From Bugula neritina (Eukaryota; Bryozoa; Gymnolaemata; Cheilostomatida; Bugulidae), in contig OZ037773.1 of NCBI GenBank assembly GCA_964035545.1, forward strand, positions 7,243,251 to 7,307,250: a stretch of 64,000 nt of DNA. Reading direction: 5' to 3'. The position numbers and the translations under genes are program-made. A model generated the notes under the pieces. The model was not told the DNA's origin. It did not search any database and saw only the letters and a list, made by a program, of their open reading frames with translations. Positions 11,801-40,434 of the stretch are shown here, in pieces. Position 1 is the stretch's first letter, and every line of letters begins with the position of its first letter.

Positions 11801-14800
11801 ACTACTTGAAAATACAAAACTATGCTCCAGATACACAATGAACTGACCAGCAAAGTTAAAATGAGTTGGAGATGTAGAACATAATATCTTGTTCAAGGCT
11901 TTTCCCTGCTGTTGGAACCTTCTACTTCAGAACACTGAATTGAACAAACATATGTAGATGTATGAAACTTTGCAAACAATAATAATGTGAAATTAGTTGC
12001 TAAGTATTACATTGCTAATAAATACAGCATTGTGTAATGTTTTATTTAATTTTTTTTGAGCCATTTGATCTATAGGCCTGCATAGTATTTACTATATTAT
12101 AACTAATAAATTGTAGACACATTATGTCAGACCAGTTTCCATTTAAATAGAATCGTGTAGGCTATCAAATTTGTAGAAGTAAAAAACCGAATTCTTATTG
12201 AGTAAAATACTTGCCTTTTTTTTCATGATGCCTCTACTGCTAAAAAGAGAAGTTTTTATCAATACAGCTCCATCAATCTGTATCCTGGTGAAGCTAGTAG
12301 TTTAGGAACATTTGTGGCGGGGAGTGTAGGCTGAGCTGCAGTATAGGAAGAACCCCAACATATGTAATCTATTCAGCACATTATATGTATATTTATTCAA
12401 AAAAGAATTTAGAAAATGCTTTATGAAGCATGAACAAAGTAAAAATTACTGCTAGTGAAAGTAATATTATTACACCCATTAGAATTACTAGCAGCTATAG
12501 CATTAAAATTATGTATTTTCATAAAAATGTGTCTAATTTATGCTACAAAGTTATTACTGCCAAAGGTTACAAAATTTACCAGTCACATTCATGCAGCTGG
12601 CGGAGAATAACTAACTTTCACATGCAATAAATACAATTAGTAGCTCAATCTAAAACTAATGCGCTATTAAATGTTAGGAGTATAAGTTATAGTTATTCTA
12701 AGGAATAATTGCAAAAAAGTTACTTAGAGGAATTTAACTCTTATTATAATGTAATTATCTTCCAAGATATATTACAACATCACTACTTGGATGCATACAA
12801 TGTCATATTTATATTGGCATCAACATAATTTTTAATAATTTCCAATCTATTAACTTGAGCATTATGATTGTGATTATTTTATAACAATCTGAATTTCAAT
12901 CAGCATTAGAGATAGGCTGACTGCTTTATAATATTATAGTTATGTCAAATTGAATTTATTCACTATAACTATAAAATTTATGATTATAATTATAAATTAA
13001 AATAATTTAAATATTATATAATATATTGATAATTATTGGAATCATAATTATATTTATTGTTATGATCATTATGATTATAATTATTTAATATTATCTTTGT
13101 TTGTATTTAAAGTTGTTCCTTAAATTTAAAGTTGTTTAAGTTTTATAAATTTATTATAATTATATTGCTGTATAAGTATTGCTATTAGTATTAGTATAAT
13201 TAAATTATTATAATTTATATTTTATTATTTATATTATTATTTATTTTACTTTTTATTTTAAGACCAGCAGTTCAAATTAATACTTGTGTCGTTTGTTTTA
13301 TATTATAACTTACAAGTATAACTATTACCATAATAATTTTACATTTGTTATTAGTATTACTATGAATATAAATATTTATATTAATATAAATATAGCTATT
13401 GGTATAACTTATACTTATAGTTATAACTAATATTATAAGTATTAGTTTCGAAACTGATTCTGCTCCGTAACATTAACATACTGATACTGTCATATGATTA
13501 TCATTATGACTGATAATAGTATTAATAAATATAACCATTAAATATTATTAATAATAGTTCACCAATAGGCGACAGTCATAGACTTAGAGTTAGAGTGAGA
13601 GTCATAGACATAGTGATAGACTAGTGATACTCATAGTCATACTGATACTGTGATTCAGTTTCACTGATTCAGTTACAAATTTTAAAACTTGGTTTTACGT
13701 AGACAACTACTAACCTATAATTCATCACAAAACGGTTGAAAATCATCATTTACTGCATATTTAAGAGTAATTTTCTGGTAGTGTGGTCGACATGATAATT
13801 GAAATTAAAATAGGGAAAATAATTATTTTGTGATTTACAGCAAGTTACAAACTAGCGAAATGGAATAGTCCATTTGAAAACAGTCAAATTAGTTACCTTT
13901 CTTGATGTTGCGTAGCTAACGTTAGTTATTAGTAGCCGCCCGAAGAGTAACATTCATGTGATTTGAACTACGAATAACGAGAATCTGTGACAAACCCGCT
14001 TCTTAATAACTTTACGCGATATAAACTCACGCTACAATAGGGCTATTTTGCCATCCCCACGTCAGAATAGGACACGGAGGGCACGCTCGCGGGCAAGTCT
14101 GGGCAAGTCCAAGACACCTAATATGACCACTTTTACTTACATTTTTGTAGTGTTTTCGTATAAGAAATTGGATAAAATGCTGATAAAACAGTTGAAAAGC
14201 ATGCAAACCTTTGCTCAAATGTAATAAATAACCTGGAAGCTTACCGCCTTTAAGTTATAAACTGTAAACTTCTTGCTATAATGGTTTGATAAATATTGGC
14301 ATAGTATTATGATTGTAAAAGTGGCTTGTTTAATTGTTGTGCCTCATTTTTCCATTTTTTAACTGTTCTGTGGTTTTAATAACTAACTATTCCCTTTCAA
14401 GTATTTACAGTTTTTTTATGACTGAGTATTACCAACATAATATGTTCATAACGTATCCAGAAAGGCAAGGCAGAGTACAGGAAAGTGAGAATACCACCAA
14501 ATAGGTTGAAGGCTCTTAAAGAAAACTGGCTAGAAATCTATAATCCAATTGTTCAGCAACTGTTCCTTCAAGTTCGCTTTAACATCAAGATGAGGAGAGT
14601 TGAGATCAAGGTTAGAACAACGCTTGTTATTCCATTAGCCTTTATAGTGTTGATGTAGTCCTTTGCTCTTCAGCATCTTCTTTGAATTTCATTATATTTT
14701 GTCAATTTAGACTAGTAAAGAGACTAAGGAAGTCTCTGCACTGCAGAAGGCAGAAGATTTTGTGAAAGCTTTTTCTGTCGGATTCGAAGTAGCGGTGAGT

Positions 14801-16472
14801 CAAGTACCATTATGCTGTTTTCTTACTAAATAAGTTTAATGCTCTGCATGTCAATCGATTTTCATGACTCCGTTCTTGACTATCACTCTATTTAATGTGT
14901 CTGTCTGTTCCAACAGGATGCGTTGGCATTGGTGCGACTAGATGATCTATATTTAGAGTCATTTCAAGTGCAAGATGGTGAGTTTCTCTAAGTTTCCTGT
15001 CTGTGCCATCAGCAATAAAGTTCCTAATTTTGAATAATCATCCTGAAAAATCTGCTATGATTTACTTGTATACTTCACCAGCTGCGATGACCCACGGTGG
15101 CAGTGTGACTGAGTGTGTAACTCACATTGACAGTGTGACTAAGTGTATAATTCACAGTCACTGAGTATGTTGCTGTAATATTTCTACTTGTTGCAGTAAA
15201 GACACTGAGAGGTGACCATTTAGCCAGAGCTATCGGTAGAATCGCTGGTAAAGGAGGCAAAACAAAGTTCACCATTGAGAATGTTACCAAGACTAGAATT
15301 GTGCTGCAAGAAAAGTATGTTTCTGTGACCTATGCTATTCTTTATCAGCTAATTTTAGTTGGAATTGCTATTGTAGCATTTTGTGTGTTTTCTTAGGTTA
15401 TTATGCTCTGGTTAATCAGTTTGTAGAAATTTATTAGATTGGTCTTTTTTCTGCTTATCCACACTTTTATATTCATTCAGACATCCACACAGTTAGATCC
15501 GTTACTGTTAAGAGAGTACTAAACCCTGTGTAATGATCCTGCAGATGTTATAAAAAAAATTTCAAATAGCCTTTGTATCATTTTATGCAGTCCTTTCAAG
15601 TTTTACTTGCATTGCACTGTATAATATATAATTGTATTTATTTTGGATTTGTCCTTGTAGCAAGATAAACATACTGGGTACATTTCACAACATAGCTGCT
15701 GCTCGTCGTGCTATATCTAATCTCATACTAGGTGAGTATATCTATAGTATAGAGTTGTATTCTCATACTAGGTGAGTATAACTATAGTATAGAGTTGTAT
15801 TCTCTACTAGGTTAGTATAACTATAGTGTAGAGTTGTATTCTCTTACTAGGTGAGTATAACTATAGTATAGAGTTGTATTCTCATACTAGGTGAGTATAA
15901 CTATAGTATAGAGTTGTATTCTCATACTAGGTTAGTATAACTATAGTATAGAGTTGTATTCTCATACTAGGTTAGTATAACTATAGTATAGAGTTGTATT
16001 CTCTTACTAGGTTAGTATAACTATAGTATAGAGTTGTATTCTCATACTAGGTTAGTATAACTATAGTATAGAGTTGTATTCTCATACTAGGTTAGTATAA
16101 CTATAGTATAGAGTTGTATTCTCATACCAGGTGAGTATAACTATAGTACAGAGTTGTATTCTCATACTAGGAGTGTTAATATAATTTGGTGGACGTTTTG
16201 AGGGAAACAATTATATGCTGTTCGAGAACGTTTGCCTTCACCTACACTGTTTAGTTAACTTATTTGATGTACTATTCAGTGATCTGATTTCTCTGGTTTC
16301 CTGTTGCTATAGTTACTCTTCAGCGGCAGATGTAAGTATAGTAAGTAGTCTGGCAATATTTCCCCTTGTAATGTCTATATATACAGCTGGCTGATGTTTT
16401 GTAGGGAGTCCTCCATCTAAGGTTTACGGTACTATGAGAGCTATTGCTGCTAAAGTCCACGATAGGTTTTGA
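8820..16472 (+). CDS. PNO1: PNO1 (partner of NOB1), KH-domain ribosome assembly factor
   Basis: Coding exons are 8820-9080, 14461-14610, 14711-14794, 14917-14977, 15197-15314, 15661-15731 and 16405-16472. All junctions are GT-AG and in phase, giving 270 residues against about 250 in vertebrates. PNO1 (Dim2/Rrp20) is a KH-type RNA-binding factor of the pre-40S particle. It positions the NOB1 nuclease and is needed for 18S rRNA 3'-end maturation in nucleolus and cytoplasm. The first ~87 residues are charged and poorly conserved. The rest is characteristic: [40 protein letters not shown], the KH GxxG region ([19 protein letters not shown]) and the C-terminus IAAKVHDRF. Intron 1 is 5.4 kb. Intron 6 starts with a minisatellite that copies the exon 6 donor. 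The gene is convergent with CHP1. Confidence 0.97.
9081..14460 (+). other. PNO1 intron 1
   Basis: A long AT-rich intron far larger than the other PNO1 introns. It contains a decayed coding-like segment (11036-11664) and six-base-period clusters near 9880-10330 and 13480-13690. Otherwise it is featureless AT-rich DNA. I found no alternative PNO1 exon in it. Confidence 0.7.
11036..11664 (+). pseudogene. coding-like remnant inside PNO1 intron 1
   Basis: Three blocks read like protein exons. The first (from 11036) begins [11 protein letters not shown], meets an in-frame stop, then continues [21 protein letters not shown] one-base frame change leads into [19 protein letters not shown] and a GT donor (ATCATCATG/GTTAGC). 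A last block around 11536-11664 reads [13 protein letters not shown] and [15 protein letters not shown] before TAG. Amino-acid composition differs from the AT-rich surroundings. One stop plus one frameshift argue for a pseudogene, although a spliced gene with other boundaries is possible. I do not recognise the family. Confidence 0.35.
15721..16171 (+). repeat. 40-bp minisatellite copying the PNO1 exon 6 tail and 5' splice site
   Basis: About eleven copies of a 40-bp unit run from the last bases of exon 6 into intron 6. Each unit contains CTCATACTAG, the final ten bases of the coding exon, followed by GTGAGTATA (the true donor) or the variant GTTAGTATA. GTGAGT occurs in units 1, 2, 4, 5 and 11 and GTTAGT in the others. 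Copies differ by single bases. Use of a downstream copy would add multiples of about 40 nt and usually shift the frame. Confidence 0.95.
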
Positions 16473-17249
16473 GAGACAGTGAAACAGCTTTCTGGCTATG
16501 GAGCACTTCTACGTTACAAACCTCATGTTACATTACTAATTCTTATATGATACATGTATTCCTGATATGTTGCATGTAATTCTCCTGTGTTGTATGTACT
16601 GATGTGTTTTACATGCAATCCTTGTAATGTAAGATAGGACATGCTCTGTTTTACATGAATCGATTTGTTGAAACTATTTTTTATAGTTGAATGGTCTTGC
16701 ATTCAAAGCAAAAGTGCTAAGAAAGTTTTTTATGTGTAAACTGGAGTTATCTTACCTGTAAGAAGTTATATTTATATAATAAGCCGTCACCTAATGACCC
16801 CGAAAAGTGGTCAAGGGAATTTTATTCATTATTTCCCAAGTCACCATAACTTCTTACAAGATTTTATTTGGAAACACATAATTAATGATACTTATCCTAT
16901 AGACATCAGTTAAACAGATTAGCAAAGGGCAGCTTTACCTAAAGTAATGCAGTAACTGAACACATTTGAGATCTTGACATACTATAGCGTATGATGAAAC
17001 TGCCCCTGTTATCCATCAATGTAAGTATAAGGAATATATAGCCAACAAAATAGAGCCGTGTAACAATGAATATAACCGTAACTAAAATAACCCATTTTCC
17101 ATCAAAAGTAAATTGCAAAAAGTTGAACAAATAATTTTGCTGATATTTTAAATGACATGATAAATTAAAATTGGACGATAAATATTTAAGATGAAAGTGT
17201 GGCTACATTTTAAAGCCAGACTTTCAGTAACTGTTGCTGTGAGCGTCAA
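16473..17249. other. intergenic, convergent 3' ends of PNO1 and CHP1
   Basis: Both 3' untranslated regions must lie here. I see no canonical AATAAA close to the PNO1 stop. A short inverted repeat (TGTAAGAAGTTAT near 16758 and its complement near 16849) brackets about 100 bp and could be a small foldback element. No further gene was seen. Confidence 0.5.
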
Positions 17250-20200
17250 TTAGTGTAGGAATCGGATGCTCATCTTCTGCTCAACATCCACTCTTTCCAT
17301 GCACTGCAAGAACAACACACAACTGACTCAAGATCAATCACTCAGAGAACTGATAAAATACTAGTCATCGTATTGAGAAATCCACAGTTTTATGGGTGAT
17401 CAAAATTGAAGCATTTAGGAGCAGTAGTATAGAAATCAAGATAGCCTAAGTCCTTACACTTTTTTATTAAATTTTGGTTTGGATTGAAATTCTGAAAACA
17501 AAACTTCTTATGCTACATTTCTAATCTAGAACACAGGCTTTTCTCAATTTCTCCATTACTGCATCTACCTCCAAAATTGTCAAGTATACGATTTCCAATA
17601 ACAGCACCACAATAAATCAATGGTTGACACAAGACAATATAGATAAAGGCTTCATTCTGCATACTAATCGGCTCAGCTTGACTTGAAGAGGAAATGATGA
17701 AACCCACACCAATGACTAATGTGTAGGCTGATGGATTAGTAGCACACATGTGTTCAGTGAAGGTGAACAGACAGACCATAAAACAAACACTCCATGACAG
17801 TGAAGGACAGACCATAGAGAGAGGTATAACTTGTAACAAAGTAGTATACAGACAACGGAAACAGAAAATGTAACCAGTGTTTTAGGAATAAGCTGCTTAC
17901 TTCGGAAAACTCTGAGAAGGAAATAGCTCGGTCGCCATCTTTATCGGCCTCAGCAATAGTTCTGTCGGCAATGCTTCCGAGCTATTAGGTGAGAAAACAG
18001 CAGCTACAGCATGCATACAGTACTATTACAGAATATCTAAACACTATACACAGTCCTGCTACAGAATGTACACAGTACTATTAGAGAATATCTAAACACT
18101 ACATACAACCCTGATACAGTATGTACACAGTACTACTACAGAATATCTAAACACTACATACAACCCTGATACAGTATGTACACAGTACTACTACAGCACC
18201 TGTTCTTCTGATATGTTTGCTCCCACCATCATGTGTAACACTGCCAACAGCTCTTCTCTAGATATGAAACCATCACCGTCCAAGTCGTACATACGAAATG
18301 CGACTGAAACACACAGGAAATGCAGTAAGCAACAGTGTGAATCACATTTCTATATTATTTTTATGAAATGAATTTCACTGAAGCTAACAGTTAGTGTTTG
18401 TGATCTTGTCATTATTTAGAGTTTAACCTATGAGCGGTCAGAGAACTAAAAGCTAGCTGTAGCCTTAGGGCACTTACATCTTAGTTTCTGCTCTCGAGTG
18501 TTCAGAGTACCCCCAGAGTCTTTAGATTTCCTGTATGGTCGGAAATGGGCCAGAGTCCTCATGAACTGGCGGAAGTTGAGAGATTCCTCGTCATCTCTTC
18601 AATTGATGAATAATTTACAGTCGGGACAGAATAACTAACAGTAATAGTGAGTACTAGCAGTAGTAACAGTGAGTACAACTAGTAGTAATAGTGAATACAA
18701 CTATCAGTAACAGTGAGTACAACTAGTAGTAATAGTGAATACAACTATCAGTAACAGTGAGTACAACTAGTAGTAATAGTGAATACAACTATCAGTAATA
18801 GTGAGTACAACTAGTAGTAATAGTGAATACAACTAACAGTAACAATGAGTACAACTAGTAGTAGTAACAGTGAGTACAACTAGTAGTAATAGTGAGTAAT
18901 AGTAGTAGTAGCAAGTACAGGCAATAGTAACTGTTCATTATCAGCAAATGTGTATCTAATAATTATCTCCAAACAGATTTAAATGATAACCCAATATTTT
19001 CATAGGCTTATTGCTTTATTCATCTGAAATTATATGATATTTAAAATTATATAACTGATAATACTGAATGCTAGAAATATACAGCTATAGCTATCCCAAT
19101 CTTCATGTGTAGCACAACAACCGTAACTGTGTTGATAACCTTTCTAAATAGAAGGTGTTGATCATATAATTCATCTTTTTGGTAAATAAAGACTGCATGG
19201 AAGTAGGGGTTGCATAGGCAGGGTGATAACAAACGTTACCATGGTAACCAGACAAGCAGCAGATGAAACTACAGAACCATAAAATTCTTACCCTTCCTGG
19301 AAGAAAGCGTGGACAATTCTATCTCCTAGCGGGTTAATAGCTAGTTCTGGAATTCCCAATAAATTCTCACGACTAAAATAATAAATTCAATTAAATATAA
19401 CCACTAATAACTTCCTATAAATTATATTTCAGTGTGCTATTTTATTAATGTTGGCACTAGATTCTATCAATCCAAGTGCATAATCATTATAAATTAGATT
19501 TTGAATGTTGAAACATAATGCAAGCAATTTGAACATCAATTTCCTACTGGTGGAAGCCATTGACAGTTATCTTACAGTAATACTGTATTATTGGCAATAC
19601 TATAAGTCAGTTCAAACTATACCAAATGTGACATATGTAAACGTCTATCAAAGTTCATAGAACTCTGATAGACGTTTACATGTGAGAGAAGATGGCTGTA
19701 TAAACAGAAGTGCTAGTTTGGGAGATACTTGAACTAATACAGCACATGTACATCCTCCAAATCAGGGACAACATTTACTACAAACACCCCCTTTCTCAGT
19801 ATTAAATTTCAGTATAAACATTCACTAAAACATAGTATAGAATACACCAGGCAGAGGTTTATAGTAAATTAGATACCACCACCTACTGGTCAACTACCAA
19901 CACATAACTCACTCATCATATAGAGCGCACAAGATGACGACTTTATGTCACAATAAACTACAGGAAGTAGTAAGCAATATGAACTGTAACTTACGTCAAG
20001 TAACCACTGTTATTCTTGTCTAGGTTATTAAACCTACTGTAGAGTCGGATAATCTGATTGGGCGAAACTAAAAATACAAAGAGAGTGAATACATGCTACA
20101 CACACTTAAACCTTTGAGGAAGCACGCACATTGAGAGTTATTATTAGCACTAGAAATGTAAATTTTCAGAAAGTGTTGCCAAAAATGCTGAGTAAAAGCT

Positions 20201-20396
20201 TAGTTTGTAAATAGTCTTTCAAACAAACAAGTATACTATAAAACAATCAGGGAAAACAGCTCCTACTTGTATATTCAGTTGAATAATGAGTCATAAGATA
20301 GAAAGTGACGAGTCATGAGCGATACTTACATCCTGTATCTCGCTGTATTTCAGACACTTCTTCTGGCTGCAACAAAACTGCAGCACGGTTGCCCAT
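17250..20396 (-). CDS. CHP1: CHP1, calcineurin B homologous protein (EF-hand)
   Basis: Exons on the minus strand are 20396-20330, 20067-19995, 19372-19292, 18596-18478, 18303-18200, 17981-17901 and 17303-17250. Phases agree throughout and give 192 residues (vertebrate CHP1 about 195). CHP1 is an N-myristoylated EF-hand protein that binds Na+/H+ exchangers and inhibits calcineurin. Seen here are [10 protein letters not shown] (myristoylation-type start), [43 protein letters not shown], and two canonical calcium loops, [12 protein letters not shown] and [12 protein letters not shown]. The C-terminus is [13 protein letters not shown]. The exon 4 acceptor (TTGAAG/AGATGA) has a weak pyrimidine tract. 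The exon 5 donor (GTGCTG) is poor and sits at the edge of a tandem repeat. CHP2/CHP3 are less likely, judging by the N- and C-termini. Confidence 0.95.
17415..17574. mobile_element. MITE family A, copy 2 (CHP1 intron 6)
   Basis: This copy begins TTAGGAGCAGTAG and ends ACTACCTCC-like (CTACCTCCAA). It has the same inverted ends and central block (TGCTACATTTCTAATCTAGA) as the copies at 1205 and 24809. It is slightly shorter through small deletions in the middle. Confidence 0.8.
18019..18197 (-). repeat. 55-bp tandem repeat reaching the CHP1 exon 5 donor
   Basis: About 3.3 copies of a 55-bp unit (containing CAGAATATCTAAACACTACA and CAGTACTACTACAG) lie in CHP1 intron 5. The array ends within a few bases of the exon 5 splice donor, so the intronic part of that donor (GTGCTGTAGTAG) belongs to the repeat rather than to a consensus donor. 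Confidence 0.85.
18636..18925. repeat. degenerate tandem repeat in CHP1 intron 3
   Basis: Repeated GTAGTAATAGTGAATACAAC / TATCAGTAACAGTGAGTACA units, about 40 bp as a pair, fill the intron from about 40 bp upstream of the exon 4 acceptor. It is non-coding on both strands. Confidence 0.85.
19635..19681. repeat. perfect 16-bp inverted repeat
   Basis: ATGTAAACGTCTATCA at 19635-19650 is followed after 15 bases by its exact complement at 19666-19681, inside CHP1 intron 2. In RNA it would form a stable stem-loop. No flanking duplication is evident, so I cannot say whether it is a tiny foldback element or a structural RNA signal. Confidence 0.7.
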
Positions 20397-22038
20397 ACTT
20401 CAATCTATAATACATTATGATTATATACTTAGTAGCACAAGCTTTTACCCAACATCTATAATGTACACCCTGCATTATATTTAGATATGCATAATTACTA
20501 CAAATAATTTGACATAATATTAAATACAATCATTATATTAAATTCATAAAAAAAAACAATTATAATGTTTCGATATAACTGGTATAGTATAACACTTTAA
20601 CTAAAATTAACTATATTGAAAGCCTAAATAACAATAAAATGTGAAAATTGGTATTATGAGAACCAAAAAAATACTGTCACTTCAAGGGTGTAACTGTCAC
20701 ATTAGGCATGAGGCTCAGTTTTATAACCAAGTCTACTAGTACTAGTAAAATTTACTATTACTATTAGTGATAACCCCATCGAAAATCGTTAGTGATTAGA
20801 CTTAAAGTTACTTTATAAGTAATAATTATTATGATTATTATTCTATACCACAAATTTAAATTACTAAACAATGATATTAATATGATACTCAATGTCAGAA
20901 TAGCCAATAACTAAATAAGAACACTTTTCAGTACTGTTATGAGTTATTGAGCGTAAACTTACAGTTAGTGTTACTAAGACTATGAGTTTACTCACACTCA
21001 AACTAAATCCCACATGGCACAAGGATAGTCTTAACTCTTAAGTAACGCTAGCCATATTTATATTACCACTCGGATTGACATTATTTTCTGAAATTGCTTT
21101 TACAATGAAACCAGCATTAAATCTTATAATCAAAATTATATTAATTATTGCCAAATGAGTAGTGGCTAATACTAATAGTAATACTTGAACTTAAAGTCCA
21201 AAGTAAAAGTTATATCATAAGGTTTGGCTTTAGTTTCAAATAATTTTTATTATAACTGTTTTATTTACATTAAATCTAATATAAATTAAAATATTACCAC
21301 CAATATTTATATCAAGTTTAACCAAGTTATTATATTTAAATCAATAATGATTATATTTATCAACTTGAACTTGATTACTAATTAGTATTATTATTTCTAA
21401 TATTAAACTAGTAAATTACTAAATAGTAAAACTAAATAGAAGTTTAATTAGTATAACTATAAGTTAAAATATTACTACTACTACGCCTACTACTAGTACT
21501 AGTACTGGTAAAAGTATAACTACTAGTACTAGTAATACTCTTACTATTAGTATTAGTAATATTAATACTAATACTAATAGTAATAGTAATACTATTACTC
21601 TTAGTGTTACTGTTAGACTTAGTGTTACTGTTACTGTGTTAGGTTGAAGTTCACAAAAGACGAAACGTTGTAATTGTAAAACTAAATTGGTAAATGTATA
21701 ACATTTACCAGTCGATACTCAGTATTTTAAAAACAAAAACTTGTATGAGTTTAAAAACTCTCACAACTAGTATAGGAATGAAAATCTCGGACAAATGTGA
21801 TTTGTCATCATGATATCTATTATAATTATGCAATACAACTAAAATTATCCTGAAGTACACGAACACTCTTTTAGACTTGGATCCTACAATGTCAGAGGAA
21901 GCTGAGAAAGACTTTATGCTCAGTAACAACATGCTCTAATAACGAGTTCCGCCGTTTTATAGCTACACTCATTCACTATAGTACCACGATTACACTTTTA
22001 GTTACAACCAAAAGTTGTTAAAAGGCAACTCCTACAAC
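20397..22038. other. intergenic, divergent promoters of CHP1 and the 81-aa gene
   Basis: AT-rich spacer between two divergently transcribed genes. It contains six-base-period clusters (about 20725-20780 and 21160-21640). I recognise no CpG-rich stretch, TATA box or initiator with confidence. Confidence 0.5.
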
Positions 22039-22751
22039 ATGGGTGTTTGGGCAAAACAATTAATAAGACAACTTCAATCTAATGCAGTTATACATGGCAG
22101 ACCTCTGCTATCTCAACTATTCGACAACAATGTAAGAAATGTGTCTTAGGTAAACCATTTGATAGAAACCCTGAGCTAATTTTTAGCATTTTCGGTGCCA
22201 GTTGCAGGATAGTTTGGTTTTTCTAGTGTGAATGTTTTTCTAGTCTTAAATTTGTGGTCATCGAACGTCAACATATATAAATTCCTCTTTTGTATAGTAA
22301 ATCTTTTTAATAAATTCAACCAAAAACCAAATCAAAATAGCAACTGCTTAGCAGCCACTATTTTTCAGTATTTCTCAATCCCAACTCAACAGAACAATTG
22401 CTAGTTGTAATAATTTCATCCGTAGAAATCACAAACATTTAAGGAAACCATAATTCCTTACAGCCTTGAAACACTGAAGTTTTTGTAGTTTTGAAACCAC
22501 AAACATGTTTATTATATTAGACAAGAAACGATGCGCTTGTGAAGGAAGTAGTTTTACTGCACAACAGACCAGAAGGCAGCATTTTGCCAAATGATCATTA
22601 CAAAAGACACCAGTAAGTGATTGTAGTTGTTAGGTATTTATTGACCTGTACAAACCTTAGTAATAAATTGAAAAGGTGAATCATTTCTAGAAAACCATTC
22701 AATGCCGTCTGCATTAACTACCTGCTCGAAATTACATGTTATAAGGAGTAG
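22039..22751 (+). CDS. small three-exon gene, 81 aa, unrecognised
   Basis: Exons 22039-22131, 22521-22612 and 22691-22751 join in phase with good donors (GTAAGA, GTAAGT) and AG acceptors, ending at TAG. The protein starts MGVWAKQLIRQLQSNAV, has a central charged segment (LVKEVVLLHNRPEGSILPN, DHYKRHQKPF) and ends INYLLEITCYKE. The basic, amphipathic N-terminus would suit a small mitochondrial protein, but that is inference. I see no named domain. An AATAAA lies about 105 bases downstream. The gene is divergent from CHP1 and convergent with alpha-actinin. Consistent phase over three exons with good splice sites makes it probably real. Confidence 0.6.
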
Positions 22752-22856
22752 CGAAGATCTGAACACACAAATTATAAAAAGGGAACTAAAATCTGCCAAC
22801 AGAATAAGTAAGTGTCATAATCATTTATATACCTTTTCAGAGACTAAATTGTTCAA

Positions 22857-22862
22857 AATAAA
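22857..22862 (+). promoter_or_regulatory. candidate polyadenylation signal of the 81-aa gene
   Basis: AATAAA on the coding strand, about 105 bases beyond the stop codon at 22751, at the spacing expected for a short 3' untranslated region. Confidence 0.4.
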
Positions 22863-23099
22863 AGAGTAAAGGAGAAAATAATTAGTAGATAAAGTAATAC
22901 AGAATGAATTGCTCAATTTAACAGATAGCTCAATTTTCCATATGATAACTTTTATTACTGAAGCAAGGGTGAGAAATGTATAAAATACAATAATAGTAAC
23001 TACAATCTAGGCTCACTTCATGGGTGGGCAACGCTAAGGTAGGTAACATGGTAATTGATAAAAATCTCGCAGGTAACATGTATCTCACAAGAGATTTGA

Positions 23100-23105
23100 T
23101 TTATT
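23100..23105 (-). promoter_or_regulatory. candidate polyadenylation signal of alpha-actinin
   Basis: AATAAA on the minus strand, about 190 bases downstream of the alpha-actinin stop codon. No other candidate is as well placed. Confidence 0.35.
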
Positions 23106-23292
23106 GACCACAGATTTCCGCCAAACTGCATTCACGTTGAGTGTTGAAATACAGAAGATTTTCACGTCCCATATTCAAACACAACTGTTGAAATGTTTCG
23201 AGCTGCTGCTAGCGAGACTGTGGCATCCACGTTGACCAATTAGGAGTGATAGTAGGAGAGATATAAGTCGGTGTCTCAGCAGACGGCGGGGT

Positions 23293-40434
<17,142 letters not shown>

